In this document: positions 26,868-35,757 of the stretch, in pieces | How positions within the stretch are numbered: position 1 is the first letter of the stretch | Layout: each line of letters opens with the position of its first letter | NCBI RefSeq assembly: GCF_001429165.1 | Contig: NZ_LMIR01000002.1 | Coordinates: 1,911,261 to 1,975,260, forward strand | Direction of reading: 5' to 3' | DNA length: 64,000 nt | Source: Agromyces sp. Root81 | Lineage (GTDB): Bacteria; Actinomycetota; Actinomycetes; Actinomycetales; Microbacteriaceae | Translations under genes and position numbers: made by a program | Notes under the pieces: generated by a model | Told to the model about the DNA's origin: nothing | Database searches by the model: none | The model's input: the letters and a program-made list of their open reading frames with translations, nothing else

Positions 26868-27047
26868 TCAGGCGGCGAATGCGTAGGCGTCGACGGCAGG
26901 ACCCGCCGACGCCAGCGCACGCGAGGTCGGCCGGTCGTGGTCGTGGTCGCGCGGGCAGCTGCAGCGCACCGGCATCCGGCCGCCGTCGACCGACGTCACG
27001 AACTCGACGTGCTCGACCGGATCCTGCTGCTTGCGCCTACCCCACAT
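26868..27047 (-). CDS. Small 59-residue protein with Cys/His-Asp motif
   Basis: ATG at 27047 preceded at six bases by a strong AAGGGGG; stop at 26868. The protein begins MWGRRKQQDPVEHVEFVTS and contains RCSCPRDHDHDRP near its middle, a possible metal-binding or acidic-basic patch; there is no membrane segment. I do not recognise a family. It starts 40 bases after the DHA2 exporter stop on the same strand and is probably its cotranscribed companion. The good ribosome-binding site and placement argue that it is real. Confidence 0.6.
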   Translation of the reverse strand: MWGRRKQQDPVEHVEFVTSVDGGRMPVRCSCPRDHDHDRPTSRALASAGPAVDAYAFAA

Positions 27048-27087
27048 GTTCGGCCCCCTTCACTGAAGAGATGCGGGGTGACGTGAT

Positions 27088-28752
27088 TCATGACGCGGGT
27101 TCGGCCTCGACTCCGGATGCCGCGCTCGACCGCTTCGCCACGGCCCGGAGACGCAGGGCGAACGCCCCGCCGAGCACGAGGAACCCGGCGGCCGCGAGGA
27201 GCGCCCAGCGCGAGGCATCCGCCATGCCGGTGGCGAGTGCATCGGCGACCGCGGGCCCGGCCGAGCCGAGCTGGCCGTCGGTGCCCTCCGCCCGCACCTG
27301 CGGGATCGTGCCGCCGGCCGATTCCTCGGTCGCGGAGACGATCTGGTCGGCGGTCGACGAGGGCACGCCGGACACGGTGTCGACCTGGGCCGGCAGCGCG
27401 ACCGCGAGGCCCGCCGCGAGCACGGCGCCGATGATGGCCGTGCCGAGGGCCGAGCCGACCTGGCGCCCGGTGCTCTGGGTCGCCGAGCCCTGCCCGGACT
27501 CCTCCGGCGGAATGTCCGCGAGCACGGTGCCGGTCAGCTGCGCGGAGGCGAGGCCGAGGCCGAGACCGTAGAGGGCGAGCACGCCGGCGAGCAGCCAGGC
27601 GTTCATCTCGGACGACAGCAGCAGGGCGGCGATGAGTGCACCGGCGACCTCGAGCGCGAGGCCGATCACGACGACCGTCGGCGCGCCGAACCGTTCGGCG
27701 ACGTGTCGGGCCATGGCGCCGGAGACGAACGCACCGAGCCCCATGGCCGCGAGCACGAATCCGGCCGCGAGCGTCGACAGCCCCAGCGCGTTCACGATGA
27801 ACAGGGGGAGGACGAAGAGGATGCCGAACTCGCCGATCGCGACGCACATCGCGACGAGGTTGCCCCATGTGAACGTGGGGACGGAGAACAGGTGCACGTC
27901 GAGGATCGCCGACCGGCCATTCCTGGCGCGATGCCGCTCCCAGAAGAAGAAGAGCACGAGGGCCACGAGACCGATCGCGATCGCCACCGGCACGGGGGAG
28001 ATGGGCCACGAGGTCGGCCAGGTCCAGCCGAAGAGCTCGAACGGCTGCTTCGGCGCCCACCAGCCGAGCGAGCCGCCCTCGATGAGGCCGAACACGAGTG
28101 CGCCGAACCCGATCGCCGAGAGGAGCAGGCCGTCGACGTCGAGGCCCTTGGAGGTGATGACGGCACGCGTCTCGGGCACGGTGAGGAAGGTGGCGATGAG
28201 GATGATCGCGCCGAACGGGAGGTTGACGAGGAAGATCCACTCCCAGCCGAACGACTGGGTGAGCCAGCCGCCGAGCAGAGGGCCGAGCGCGGCGACACCC
28301 GAGATGACCGCGCCCCAGACGCCGAAGGCGACCGCGCGGTCGCGACCGCGGAACGTGGCGTTGACGGTCGACAGCGTCGTCGGGAGGATGAAGGCGCCGC
28401 CGATGCCCTGCACGAATCGGGCGAGGATGAGGGAGGTGCCGCCGGTCGCGAGTGCGGCGAGCATGCTGCCGGCCAGGAAGACCAGGATGCCGGCGACCAT
28501 CGCGCGGCGTCGCCCGAGGCGGTCGCCGAGACGCCCGGCGGTCAGCAGCAGCGCGGCGAAGATCACCGAGTAGATGCCGTTGACCCACTGCGCTTCGCTG
28601 AAGTCGAGCTTCAGGTCGGTGATGATCGTCGGCAGCGCGATGCCCACGATCGTGCCGTCGAGCACGATCATCGAGAGCGCTGCAGCGAGAACGCCGAGCC
28701 CCACCCATCGCCGTGCGCCGGTCGCTTCGGGCGCGGTAGCAGTGTCCTTCAT
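27088..28752 (-). CDS. DHA2 family (EmrB/QacA-like) MFS drug exporter
   Basis: 554 residues from ATG 28752 with GGGGG eight bases upstream. The predicted 14 membrane helices are of DHA2 type. LDGTIVGIALPTI (motif D1-like) occurs in helix 1, GRLGDRLGRRRA (motif A) after helix 2, and the antiporter motif C stretch FGVWGAVISGVAALGPLLGG follows. It probably exports lipophilic or cationic drugs by proton exchange. No TetR/MarR regulator is adjacent on this strand. Confidence 0.93.
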   Translation of the reverse strand: MKDTATAPEATGARRWVGLGVLAAALSMIVLDGTIVGIALPTIITDLKLDFSEAQWVNGIYSVIFAALLLTAGRLGDRLGRRRAMVAGILVFLAGSMLAALATGGTSLILARFVQGIGGAFILPTTLSTVNATFRGRDRAVAFGVWGAVISGVAALGPLLGGWLTQSFGWEWIFLVNLPFGAIILIATFLTVPETRAVITSKGLDVDGLLLSAIGFGALVFGLIEGGSLGWWAPKQPFELFGWTWPTSWPISPVPVAIAIGLVALVLFFFWERHRARNGRSAILDVHLFSVPTFTWGNLVAMCVAIGEFGILFVLPLFIVNALGLSTLAAGFVLAAMGLGAFVSGAMARHVAERFGAPTVVVIGLALEVAGALIAALLLSSEMNAWLLAGVLALYGLGLGLASAQLTGTVLADIPPEESGQGSATQSTGRQVGSALGTAIIGAVLAAGLAVALPAQVDTVSGVPSSTADQIVSATEESAGGTIPQVRAEGTDGQLGSAGPAVADALATGMADASRWALLAAAGFLVLGGAFALRLRAVAKRSSAASGVEAEPAS

Positions 28753-28896
28753 GACGTCGTCCCCCTGTCGGCTCCCACAGTATTCCCAGTGGCGCGCAGG
28801 GCGAATGCATCGTTCGGTTGACACGCTGGGCCTCCGTGCCCGTGCCGCCGAAACGGGGGAACTGCGTTCTCCCAGCTGGACGGACTACCCTGAAGC

Positions 28897-30708
28897 GTGA
28901 CTGCTGACGATGCTCCGGTCGAGGTGGAGGCTCCAGAAGAGCCCGCCGCGACGACATTCTCCGACCTCGGGCTCGATGGCGCGGTGCTGAAAGCACTCGC
29001 CGACGTCGGCTACGAGACCCCTTCCGCGATCCAGGCCGCGACGATTCCGACCCTGCTCGAAGGCCGTGACGTGGTGGGCCTCGCCCAGACCGGTACCGGC
29101 AAGACGGCGGCCTTCGCGCTGCCGATCCTCTCGCGCCTCGACCTCTCCCAGAAGACCCCCCAGGCTCTCGTGCTGGCACCCACGCGCGAACTCGCGCTGC
29201 AGGTGTGCGAGGCGTTCGAGAAGTACGCCGCGCACCTCAAGGGCGTGCACATCCTCCCGGTCTACGGCGGGCAGGGCTACGGCGTGCAGCTCTCGGCGCT
29301 CCGCCGGGGCGTGCACATCGTCGTCGGCACCCCGGGTCGCATCATGGACCACCTCGAGAAGGGCACGCTCGACCTCTCGGAGCTCAAGTACCTCGTGCTC
29401 GACGAGGCCGACGAGATGCTCAAGATGGGCTTCGCCGAGGATGTCGAGACGATCCTCGCCGACACCCCCGACACGAAGCAGGTCGCCCTCTTCTCGGCGA
29501 CCATGCCCGCCGCCATCCGGCGCATGTCGAAGCAGTACCTGCACGACCCCGAAGAGATCACCGTCAAGACGAAGACGCAGACCTCGGCGAACATCAGCCA
29601 GCGCTACCTCATCGTCTCGTACCAGCAGAAGGTCGATGCGCTGACCCGCATCCTCGAGGTCGAGAACTTCGAGGGCATGATCGTCTTCGTGCGCACGAAG
29701 AGCGTCACCGAAGAGCTCGCAGAGAAGCTGCGGGCTCGCGGATACTCGGCTGCGGCCATCAACGGCGACATCGCCCAGGTGCAGCGCGAGCGCACCGTGA
29801 ACCAGTTGAAGTCGGGCAAGCTCGACATCCTGGTGGCCACGGATGTCGCGGCGCGCGGCCTCGACGTCGAGCGCATCAGCCACGTGGTGAACTTCGACAT
29901 CCCGACCGACAGCGAGCCCTACGTGCACCGCATCGGCCGCACGGGACGCGCGGGCCGCACCGGTGACGCGATCAGCTTCGTCACGCCGCGCGAGCGCAGC
30001 CTCCTCGCCCGCATCGAGAAGGCAACGCGTCAGCCGATCGTGCAGATGCAGCTGCCGAGCGTCGACGACGTCAACGTCACGCGCCTCGCGCGCTTCGACG
30101 ACCGCATCACCGCCGCACTCGGCCAGAACGAGCGCATCGATGGCTTCCGCGACATCATCGCCCACTACGTGCGCAACCACGACGTGCCGGAGGCCGATGT
30201 CGCGGCCGCGCTCGCCGTCGTGGCGCAGGGCGAGTCGCCGCTGCTCCTCGAACCCGAAGCCGCCCGTCGTGCCGAGCGCGAGTGGGCGGATCGCCCGGCT
30301 CGCGGCGACCGGCCCGAGCGCGGCGAGCGTCGCGACCGCGGCGGAGATCGATTCGACCGGGGCGACCGCGGCGACCGCCCCGAGCGGCGCCAGCGTCCGA
30401 GCAGCGGACCCATGGCGACCTACCGCATCGCGGTCGGCAAGCGGCACAAGGTCGAGCCGCGCCAGATCGTCGGCGCGCTCGCGAACGAGGGCGGTCTCAG
30501 CCGTGAGGACTTCGGCGCCATCCAGATCCGCCCGGAGTTCTCGCTCGTCGAGCTCCCGGCCGACCTGCCCCAGGAGACGCTGGAGCGGCTGGACGGCACC
30601 CGTATCTCGGGCCGGCTCATCGAGATCCGTCCCGACCGCGGCGCCCCCTCGCGTCGTTCGAACGACGGCGACGGCAAGCCGTTCAGGAAGCCGCGCCACA
30701 AGGGTTGA
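28897..30708 (+). CDS. deaD: DEAD-box ATP-dependent RNA helicase
   Basis: 603 residues from GTG 28897. The RecA-like core has the Q motif (F-x-DLGL ... GYETPSAIQ), Walker A AQTGTGKT, PTRELA, DEAD in VLDEADEM, SAT, and HRIGRTGRAGRTG. The C-terminus has an Arg/Gly/Asp-rich run (GDRGDRPERRQR area) and a DbpA-type RNA-binding fold (YRIAVGKRHKVEPRQIVGALANEGGL, in pieces), as in CsdA/DeaD, which helps ribosome assembly and cold adaptation. TACCCT ends five bases before the GTG, suggesting a leaderless transcript. Confidence 0.95.
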   Translation: MTADDAPVEVEAPEEPAATTFSDLGLDGAVLKALADVGYETPSAIQAATIPTLLEGRDVVGLAQTGTGKTAAFALPILSRLDLSQKTPQALVLAPTRELALQVCEAFEKYAAHLKGVHILPVYGGQGYGVQLSALRRGVHIVVGTPGRIMDHLEKGTLDLSELKYLVLDEADEMLKMGFAEDVETILADTPDTKQVALFSATMPAAIRRMSKQYLHDPEEITVKTKTQTSANISQRYLIVSYQQKVDALTRILEVENFEGMIVFVRTKSVTEELAEKLRARGYSAAAINGDIAQVQRERTVNQLKSGKLDILVATDVAARGLDVERISHVVNFDIPTDSEPYVHRIGRTGRAGRTGDAISFVTPRERSLLARIEKATRQPIVQMQLPSVDDVNVTRLARFDDRITAALGQNERIDGFRDIIAHYVRNHDVPEADVAAALAVVAQGESPLLLEPEAARRAEREWADRPARGDRPERGERRDRGGDRFDRGDRGDRPERRQRPSSGPMATYRIAVGKRHKVEPRQIVGALANEGGLSREDFGAIQIRPEFSLVELPADLPQETLERLDGTRISGRLIEIRPDRGAPSRRSNDGDGKPFRKPRHKG

Positions 30709-31199
30709 GTGAGCAGCGGCCGCCGGCCACGACCGATTCGCGCGGCATCCGCGCGCGAACGGCCGTGGCCGCGGTCGTCTGCCTCGCCATCGGCGTCTGC
30801 CTGCAACTCCTCGAGCGCACGCTGATCGTCGACCTCCTCGGCAGCGTGCTCTACGTCGGGCTCATCGCGTTCCTGCTCCGCTCGGCCTGGCCGCGCCTGG
30901 GCGGCGCGAGGAGCTCGGCGCTGGCGTTCGCCGTCGCGGCGACGGTCGAGCTGCTCCAGCTCACCGGGCTGCCGCACCGCGCGGTCGAGGTGTTCCCGCC
31001 GGCCCGGCTCGTGCTCGGCGGCTCGTTCGACCCGATCGACCTCGTCGCCTACGCGGTCGGCGCGGCGCTCGCGTTCATCGTGCAGCTCGCGCTGGCCGGT
31101 GCCGGCCGCGGGGGACGGTCTCGTACACCGCCAGCCAGCGGCGCCGGTACTCCGCTTCGTCGATCTGACGACTCCGAAGCATCCGATCCATCTCGGTGA
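30705..31199 (+). CDS. DUF2809 membrane protein
   Basis: 164 residues from TTG 30705, which overlaps the helicase stop by four bases (TTGA). Four hydrophobic segments are seen, with ATVELLQLTGLPHRAVEVFPP and GGSFDPIDLVAYAVGAALAF, the conserved stretches of DUF2809 (small VanZ-like membrane proteins, function unknown). The last ~40 residues are a polar Arg/Ser/Pro tail that overlaps the convergent gene by 125 bases; the family domain ends before this overlap. Confidence 0.75.
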   Translation: MSEQRPPATTDSRGIRARTAVAAVVCLAIGVCLQLLERTLIVDLLGSVLYVGLIAFLLRSAWPRLGGARSSALAFAVAATVELLQLTGLPHRAVEVFPPARLVLGGSFDPIDLVAYAVGAALAFIVQLALAGAGRGGRSRTPPASGAGTPLRRSDDSEASDPSR

Positions 31200-31662
31200 G
31201 TTCCTCGAACCGTTGCACGAGCGCCGCGCCATCGCCGTACATGCCGCTGCCGGGCGCGCAGCACACCTCGATGGAACGTACCGAGGCTCGCACGTCGGCG
31301 GAGAGACGCCGCGCCGCGAGGGTCGTCAGTCCGATGCCCGCGGGCAGGAATGCGAGCAGCCACGCCGGGTCGAGGAACCACGCTCCCGCCGCGAAGAGGA
31401 GCACACCGCCCACGGCGCCGAGAAGTGGCGCCCAGTCGTCGAACCACAGCAGGCGCCGGTCGGCTGCGTCGATCTGCGGAGGAAAGACCCGCAGCCGGTA
31501 GGCGCTCCACCCCCATCGCGGCGGGGAGTCGATCTCGAGACGTCCCCAGGTCGGGGTGCGATGTCGGCGATGGCGCGCATCGTCCTCGAGGCGCATGGCG
31601 AGATCGATCGCCTCGCTCGGGGTCGCGACGACGCCGGATGCGGTGGTGCTGAACTCATTCAC
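31075..31662 (-). CDS. Hypothetical membrane protein
   Basis: 195 residues from GTG 31662. A hydrophilic start is followed by a hydrophobic hairpin near residues 78-112 (LLGAVGGVLLFAAGAWFL and LLAFLPAGIGLTTLAA), then a helical polar region ending in a basic tail (RRWLAVYETVPRGRHRP). The short motif MDRMLRSRQIDEAEYRRRW resembles an SHOCT-like C-terminal helix pair, though weakly. No family is recognised. Its 3' end lies opposite the DUF2809 tail for 125 bases. Confidence 0.5.
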   Translation of the reverse strand: MNEFSTTASGVVATPSEAIDLAMRLEDDARHRRHRTPTWGRLEIDSPPRWGWSAYRLRVFPPQIDAADRRLLWFDDWAPLLGAVGGVLLFAAGAWFLDPAWLLAFLPAGIGLTTLAARRLSADVRASVRSIEVCCAPGSGMYGDGAALVQRFEELTEMDRMLRSRQIDEAEYRRRWLAVYETVPRGRHRPARAAR

Positions 31663-31771
31663 GGATCGATCTCAGCACCCGGCGCGGAACCGCGATGTGA
31701 GGGAATCGTGAGCGCCGGGCCTCACGCCGTTCGGGTTCCGTTGTGCGAGTCGCCCAGGTGCCCGTGCGCGT

Positions 31772-32356
31772 TCAGTCGGTGCCCGCAACCTCGGGCGGCA
31801 GCCCGAGGACGACCGCGGCGTGCTCGGCGCACGCGCGCCGACCCACCGCCTGGATGCGGATCATGCTCGAGAGTCCGTAGGCGAGGGCGAGGGCGATGTC
31901 GGCACGTGCGCCCGCTTCGGCCGGCTCGAATGCTTCGAGGAGCGCGATCTCGATGGCGGCGCGGATGCGCTGGTACATCGGGGTGAGCGTCACGCCCGAC
32001 CCGGGGTTGGAGGCGGCGTAGGCGGTGAGTTCGTCGAGCACGACGTCGTCCTGCGCGTTCGAGTTCTGCCACGTGTCGCCGAACAGCTCATGGAAGATCT
32101 CTGCTCGCCGCCGGCCGAGTTCTGCGTGCTCGACGATCTGCTCGAGCGAGCTCGCGTATCGCTCGGTGTACAGCGCGACCAGTGATTGGAGCTGGTCGGC
32201 CTTGTTGCCGAGGTAGTGCCGCACATGGCCGCGGCTCCATCCGCTGCGGTCGGCGACCGCCTGGACGGTGAGGCCGTGGATGCCGCTCTCGGCGACGCAC
32301 GCGGCGAGTGCCTCGAGCATCTCTGCCTGTCGTTCGGGTGCAAGGCTCGGTCGCAT
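31772..32356 (-). CDS. TetR family transcriptional regulator
   Basis: 194 residues. The N-terminal TetR DNA-binding domain is clear (MLEALAACVAESGIHGLTVQAVADRSGWSRGHVRHYLGNKADQL in segments; recognition helix ~38-46). The C-terminal ligand domain (~80-190) is of no named subfamily. It is divergent from the nine-gene peptide/amide operon, and a perfect TTGTCA-TCT-TGACAA palindrome lies between them. It is therefore the prime candidate to sense the transported compound or its product and derepress the operon. Confidence 0.92.
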   Translation of the reverse strand: MRPSLAPERQAEMLEALAACVAESGIHGLTVQAVADRSGWSRGHVRHYLGNKADQLQSLVALYTERYASSLEQIVEHAELGRRRAEIFHELFGDTWQNSNAQDDVVLDELTAYAASNPGSGVTLTPMYQRIRAAIEIALLEAFEPAEAGARADIALALAYGLSSMIRIQAVGRRACAEHAAVVLGLPPEVAGTD

Positions 32357-32422
32357 CTGCTCTCTCTTCGGATCTCGGTACGAGACTGCCAGATCGCGGG
32401 CGATCCGCGCGCCGGCAGTTCT

Positions 32423-32437
32423 TTGTCATCTTGACAA
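32423..32437. promoter_or_regulatory. TetR-type operator candidate overlapping a -35 element
   Basis: TTGTCATCTTGACAA is a perfect inverted repeat (6-bp arms, 3-bp spacer) between the TetR gene and the solute-binding protein gene. Its right arm includes TTGACA (32431-32436), a consensus -35 directed at the transport operon, so a bound repressor would exclude polymerase. Confidence 0.55.
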
Positions 32438-32503
32438 CTTATGCCCTTGTGCGCTTGCATGGCTCCGACGCCGCGATGACGCGGCGAACCCGAAGGAGGC
32501 AAC

Positions 32504-34126
32504 GTGTCGAAGAGGACGCGATGGATCGGTGCGGCGGTCGCGGTTGTCACGGCCGCGGCGCTGGTCGGATGCACAGCACAGCCCACCGAGACTGCGAAGA
32601 TCGAACTCGTCGAGACCACCGACCAGGCGGTCGGCGGTCTCGACAGGCTGGTCTGGAACCTGCCGTACGGCGAGCCGTTCTCGCTGGACCCCGCCATGTC
32701 GTCGGGGGAGTCGAACTCGACCGTCATCGGCAACGTGTGCGAGAGCCTGCTGCGACTCGAACCCGACTTCGGCATCGTTCCGAACCTCGCGTCCGTCGAG
32801 CAGACGGATGACCTGCACTACCGCATCACCCTGCAGGACGGGCTCGTCTTCTCCAACGGCGCCCCCGTCACGGTCGACGATGTCGTCTTCAGCCTGCAGC
32901 GCTACCTCGCCCCCGAGCTCGGGTCGTCGTGGAGTGCCGCATTCAGCTCGGTCGCCTCCATCGAGGCGACGGGTGAACGCGAAGTCACCCTCACCATGGC
33001 CCAGCCCGACGGGCTCGTCATGCAGTTCCTCGCGATGCCGGCGGGCGTCGTCCTCGAGCGTGCGAGCGTCGAGCAGGCGGGCGCCGAATACGGCACGCCG
33101 AGCGGCTTGCCGGTCTGCACCGGCCCGTACGTCCTCGACGAGTGGGCGAAGGGCGACCGGATCGTCCTGAGCGAGAACGCGGCCTATTGGGACGAGGAGC
33201 GTCGGCCGCTCACTCCCGAGGTCGAGTTCCGATTCATCACGGATGCCGCCACCGCCACGACCGCCATGCAGACGGGCGAGATCGACGGCGCCTTCAACTT
33301 CCCGATCTCCTCGATCCCGCAGCTCACGGGCGGCGAGGGGGCGGTCTCGTACGGCGTCGGGCTCGGACTGCTCTCGCTCATCTTCGTGCACGTGGAGGAC
33401 GGTCCGCTCGCCGACATCCGGCTGCGTGAGGCGCTCATGCTCGCCGTCGACTACGACGGCATCCGGACCGGCATGTACGGCGGCGCCGCCGAGTTCAACA
33501 AGACCCTCACCCCGAAGTCGGCGTGGGGATACTCGGAGGACATCTTCCAGGCGGCATGGGACGAGATCCCCGACCAGGTGACCGACCTCGAGCGCGCGTC
33601 GGAGATCGTCGAGGAGGTCGGCGCCCCGAGCGATCCCATCGTGCTGAGTTACGCGACCGGCTTCCCCGAGAGTGTGCAGATCGCGACCGCGATGAAGGAT
33701 GCCGCGGGCAAGATCGGCCTCGAGATCGAACTGAACGCCCAGACCGAGGCCGAGAACATCGCCCTCTACTTCGACGACGAGGCACGGGTCGGCACCGACC
33801 TGATGATCTGGGAGGGCTACCTCGACTACCCGGACCCCGTCGCCTACTACCAGGTCTATACGAGCGACTCGATCTTCAACGCGCCTGGATTCGCGGACCC
33901 CGAGTTCGATCGGATCGTGGCCGACGCCAGGACCAGGATCGACGACGACGAACGCGCCACCCTGATCACCGAAGCCCAGAGCATCTACACCGAGAACCGC
34001 AACATCATCCCGCTCGTCTCGCAGTACACGCGGCTGTACCAGAGCGCCGGCGTGACCGGCGGCTCGCCCACCCAGTCCTTCCTCTACCGGCCGTGGGCCG
34101 CGGTCATCGGAACGGCGGCAGAGTGA
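32504..34126 (+). CDS. Family 5 (peptide/opine/nickel-type) ABC solute-binding lipoprotein
   Basis: 540 residues from GTG 32504 behind a near-perfect GAAGGAGG. The signal peptide ends in a lipobox with Cys23 (ALVGC). The family 5 fold follows: LVWNLPYGEPFSLDPAM, ANL-like IVPNLAS, YRITLQDGLVFSNGAPVTVDDVVFSLQR (the SBP_bac_5 signature, ~108-135), and PYVLDEWAKGDRIVL. It captures a peptide, or another organic compound of similar size, outside the membrane. The first 40 residues of mature chain are acidic and linker-like. First gene of the operon. Confidence 0.92.
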   Translation: MSKRTRWIGAAVAVVTAAALVGCTAQPTETAKIELVETTDQAVGGLDRLVWNLPYGEPFSLDPAMSSGESNSTVIGNVCESLLRLEPDFGIVPNLASVEQTDDLHYRITLQDGLVFSNGAPVTVDDVVFSLQRYLAPELGSSWSAAFSSVASIEATGEREVTLTMAQPDGLVMQFLAMPAGVVLERASVEQAGAEYGTPSGLPVCTGPYVLDEWAKGDRIVLSENAAYWDEERRPLTPEVEFRFITDAATATTAMQTGEIDGAFNFPISSIPQLTGGEGAVSYGVGLGLLSLIFVHVEDGPLADIRLREALMLAVDYDGIRTGMYGGAAEFNKTLTPKSAWGYSEDIFQAAWDEIPDQVTDLERASEIVEEVGAPSDPIVLSYATGFPESVQIATAMKDAAGKIGLEIELNAQTEAENIALYFDDEARVGTDLMIWEGYLDYPDPVAYYQVYTSDSIFNAPGFADPEFDRIVADARTRIDDDERATLITEAQSIYTENRNIIPLVSQYTRLYQSAGVTGGSPTQSFLYRPWAAVIGTAAE

Positions 34127-35757
34127 TGGCGGAGCTCGGATTCCTCGCCCAATCCCGTCCCGACGATCGCGCCGTCCACGAGTTCGTGGCGATGCGCGAC
34201 GGCACTCGCCTCGCGACCGACGTCTACCTGCCGCCGAATGCCGTCGGCCCCGTGCCGACCGTGCTGATCCGGCTCCCGTACGACAAGACCGGCAGGTACA
34301 CGTTCATCCCCGAGATCGCGACGCACTTCGCCGCGAACGGATTCGCGGTCGTCGCGCAGGACGTCCGTGGCAAGTACCTCTCGGACGGCGCCCGCTCGCC
34401 CTTCGTGAACGAGGCCGACGACGGATGGGACACGGCCGAATGGATCGTCGCCCAGGCCTGGTCCGACGCGACCATCGGCACCTGGGGCGACTCCTACTAC
34501 GGGTTCACGCAGTGGGCGCTCGCGAGCACCCGCCATCCCGCCCACAAGGCGATGGTGCCGCGCGTCACCGGACATCGCTTCCTCGACCTGCGGCCGGGAG
34601 GAGGCCTGCCGACGCTGACGCTCCTCGACTGGCTGGTCGACGCGTGGGCGCACCAGGAACTCGTGCTCGAACACGGCACCGATCACACGACGGTGCCGGC
34701 GATCGACATGGTCCACCCGGACCTGCCCGACGGCGCTGCGCTGCTTCGCGCGTACCTCGCGGCGATGGAGGAGCCCGAGCAGCTCGTCGCCTCGGTCTTC
34801 CCCGACGGGGATCCGGCCGCCGGACTCGCCATCCCGGCGCTGCACACCGGCGGCTGGTTCGACAACCTCCAGTTCTGGCAGCTCGATGACTGGGAGCGCG
34901 CGCTGCATTCGCCGGCCGCCGAGCATCAGTACCTCGTGATGACGTCGAGCGACCACGAGGACTACCGCTGGCGTCCGCGCGGCCTTCCGCTCGAGACGGA
35001 CTTCGGCGTCGACCCGAGCGCGCTCGCCGAGCACATCCCGTCGCTGCTCGAACTGCCGATCTCGTTCTTCGACCACTACCTCCGCGGGCGTGACGGTCGA
35101 TGGTCCGAAGCGCGCGTGCGCTACGACGTCTGCGGCGACGAGGCCCGGGTGGCGCCCAGCTGGCCCCCGTCGTCGAGTCGCCGTCGGCGGTTCGGGCTCT
35201 CGGCGGATGGGGCGATCCTCCCCGCCGTGCAGGAGGGGACCGGAGCGAGCGTCGACTGGATGCATCGCCCCGCGGACCCGGTGCCGTACCCCGTGGCCAG
35301 CGAGTGGGATCAGAACCGCGGCGGCGTCCCCGACGAATCCGAGCTGTGCCGCCGGGCCGACACGGTGTGCTTCGACGGCGAACCGCTCGAGACGTCGATC
35401 ACGCTGGCCGGTCGATGCGAGTTCACCGCCCGGATCTCCGCACCGACGCGCACGACGCACGTCGTCGCCCGCCTCTACGACGTGGACGAGCACGGCGACG
35501 CCCGGCTGGTGTGCGGCAACGCGGTCGAGGCCGTGGCCGACGGGGCCACGCCCTTCACCGTGCGCCTCGGCGACACCGCCTACCGGCTGCCGGCCCGACA
35601 TCGGCTGCGTCTGCTCGTCGCGACGAGCCTCGCCGGCCAGTACGTCGTCCACCCCGGCACCGACGAGTCGCCCTGGCACGCGGCCACTCGCCACCCGGCG
35701 CACCAGTCGCTGCTCGTCGACGGCGCCGCGCTCGTCCTCCCCGAGGAGGTCGGATGA
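34126..35757 (+). CDS. CocE/NonD-type S15 acyl hydrolase
   Basis: 543 residues; the start overlaps the previous stop (TGATG). N-terminal alpha/beta hydrolase domain: MRDGTRLATDVYLP, AQDVRGKYLSDG (typical RG-x-SDG of the family), and the nucleophile motif GDSYYG with Ser123. The C-terminal jelly-roll (PepX_C) domain runs from ~390 (ETSITLAGRCEFTARISAP ... HRLRLLVATS). The family contains X-Pro dipeptidyl peptidases, cocaine esterase and glutaryl-7-aminocephalosporanic acid acylases. No signal peptide is seen, so hydrolysis would follow import. The gene sits between binding protein and permeases, which ties it to the transported substrate. Confidence 0.9.
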   Translation: MAELGFLAQSRPDDRAVHEFVAMRDGTRLATDVYLPPNAVGPVPTVLIRLPYDKTGRYTFIPEIATHFAANGFAVVAQDVRGKYLSDGARSPFVNEADDGWDTAEWIVAQAWSDATIGTWGDSYYGFTQWALASTRHPAHKAMVPRVTGHRFLDLRPGGGLPTLTLLDWLVDAWAHQELVLEHGTDHTTVPAIDMVHPDLPDGAALLRAYLAAMEEPEQLVASVFPDGDPAAGLAIPALHTGGWFDNLQFWQLDDWERALHSPAAEHQYLVMTSSDHEDYRWRPRGLPLETDFGVDPSALAEHIPSLLELPISFFDHYLRGRDGRWSEARVRYDVCGDEARVAPSWPPSSSRRRRFGLSADGAILPAVQEGTGASVDWMHRPADPVPYPVASEWDQNRGGVPDESELCRRADTVCFDGEPLETSITLAGRCEFTARISAPTRTTHVVARLYDVDEHGDARLVCGNAVEAVADGATPFTVRLGDTAYRLPARHRLRLLVATSLAGQYVVHPGTDESPWHAATRHPAHQSLLVDGAALVLPEEVG

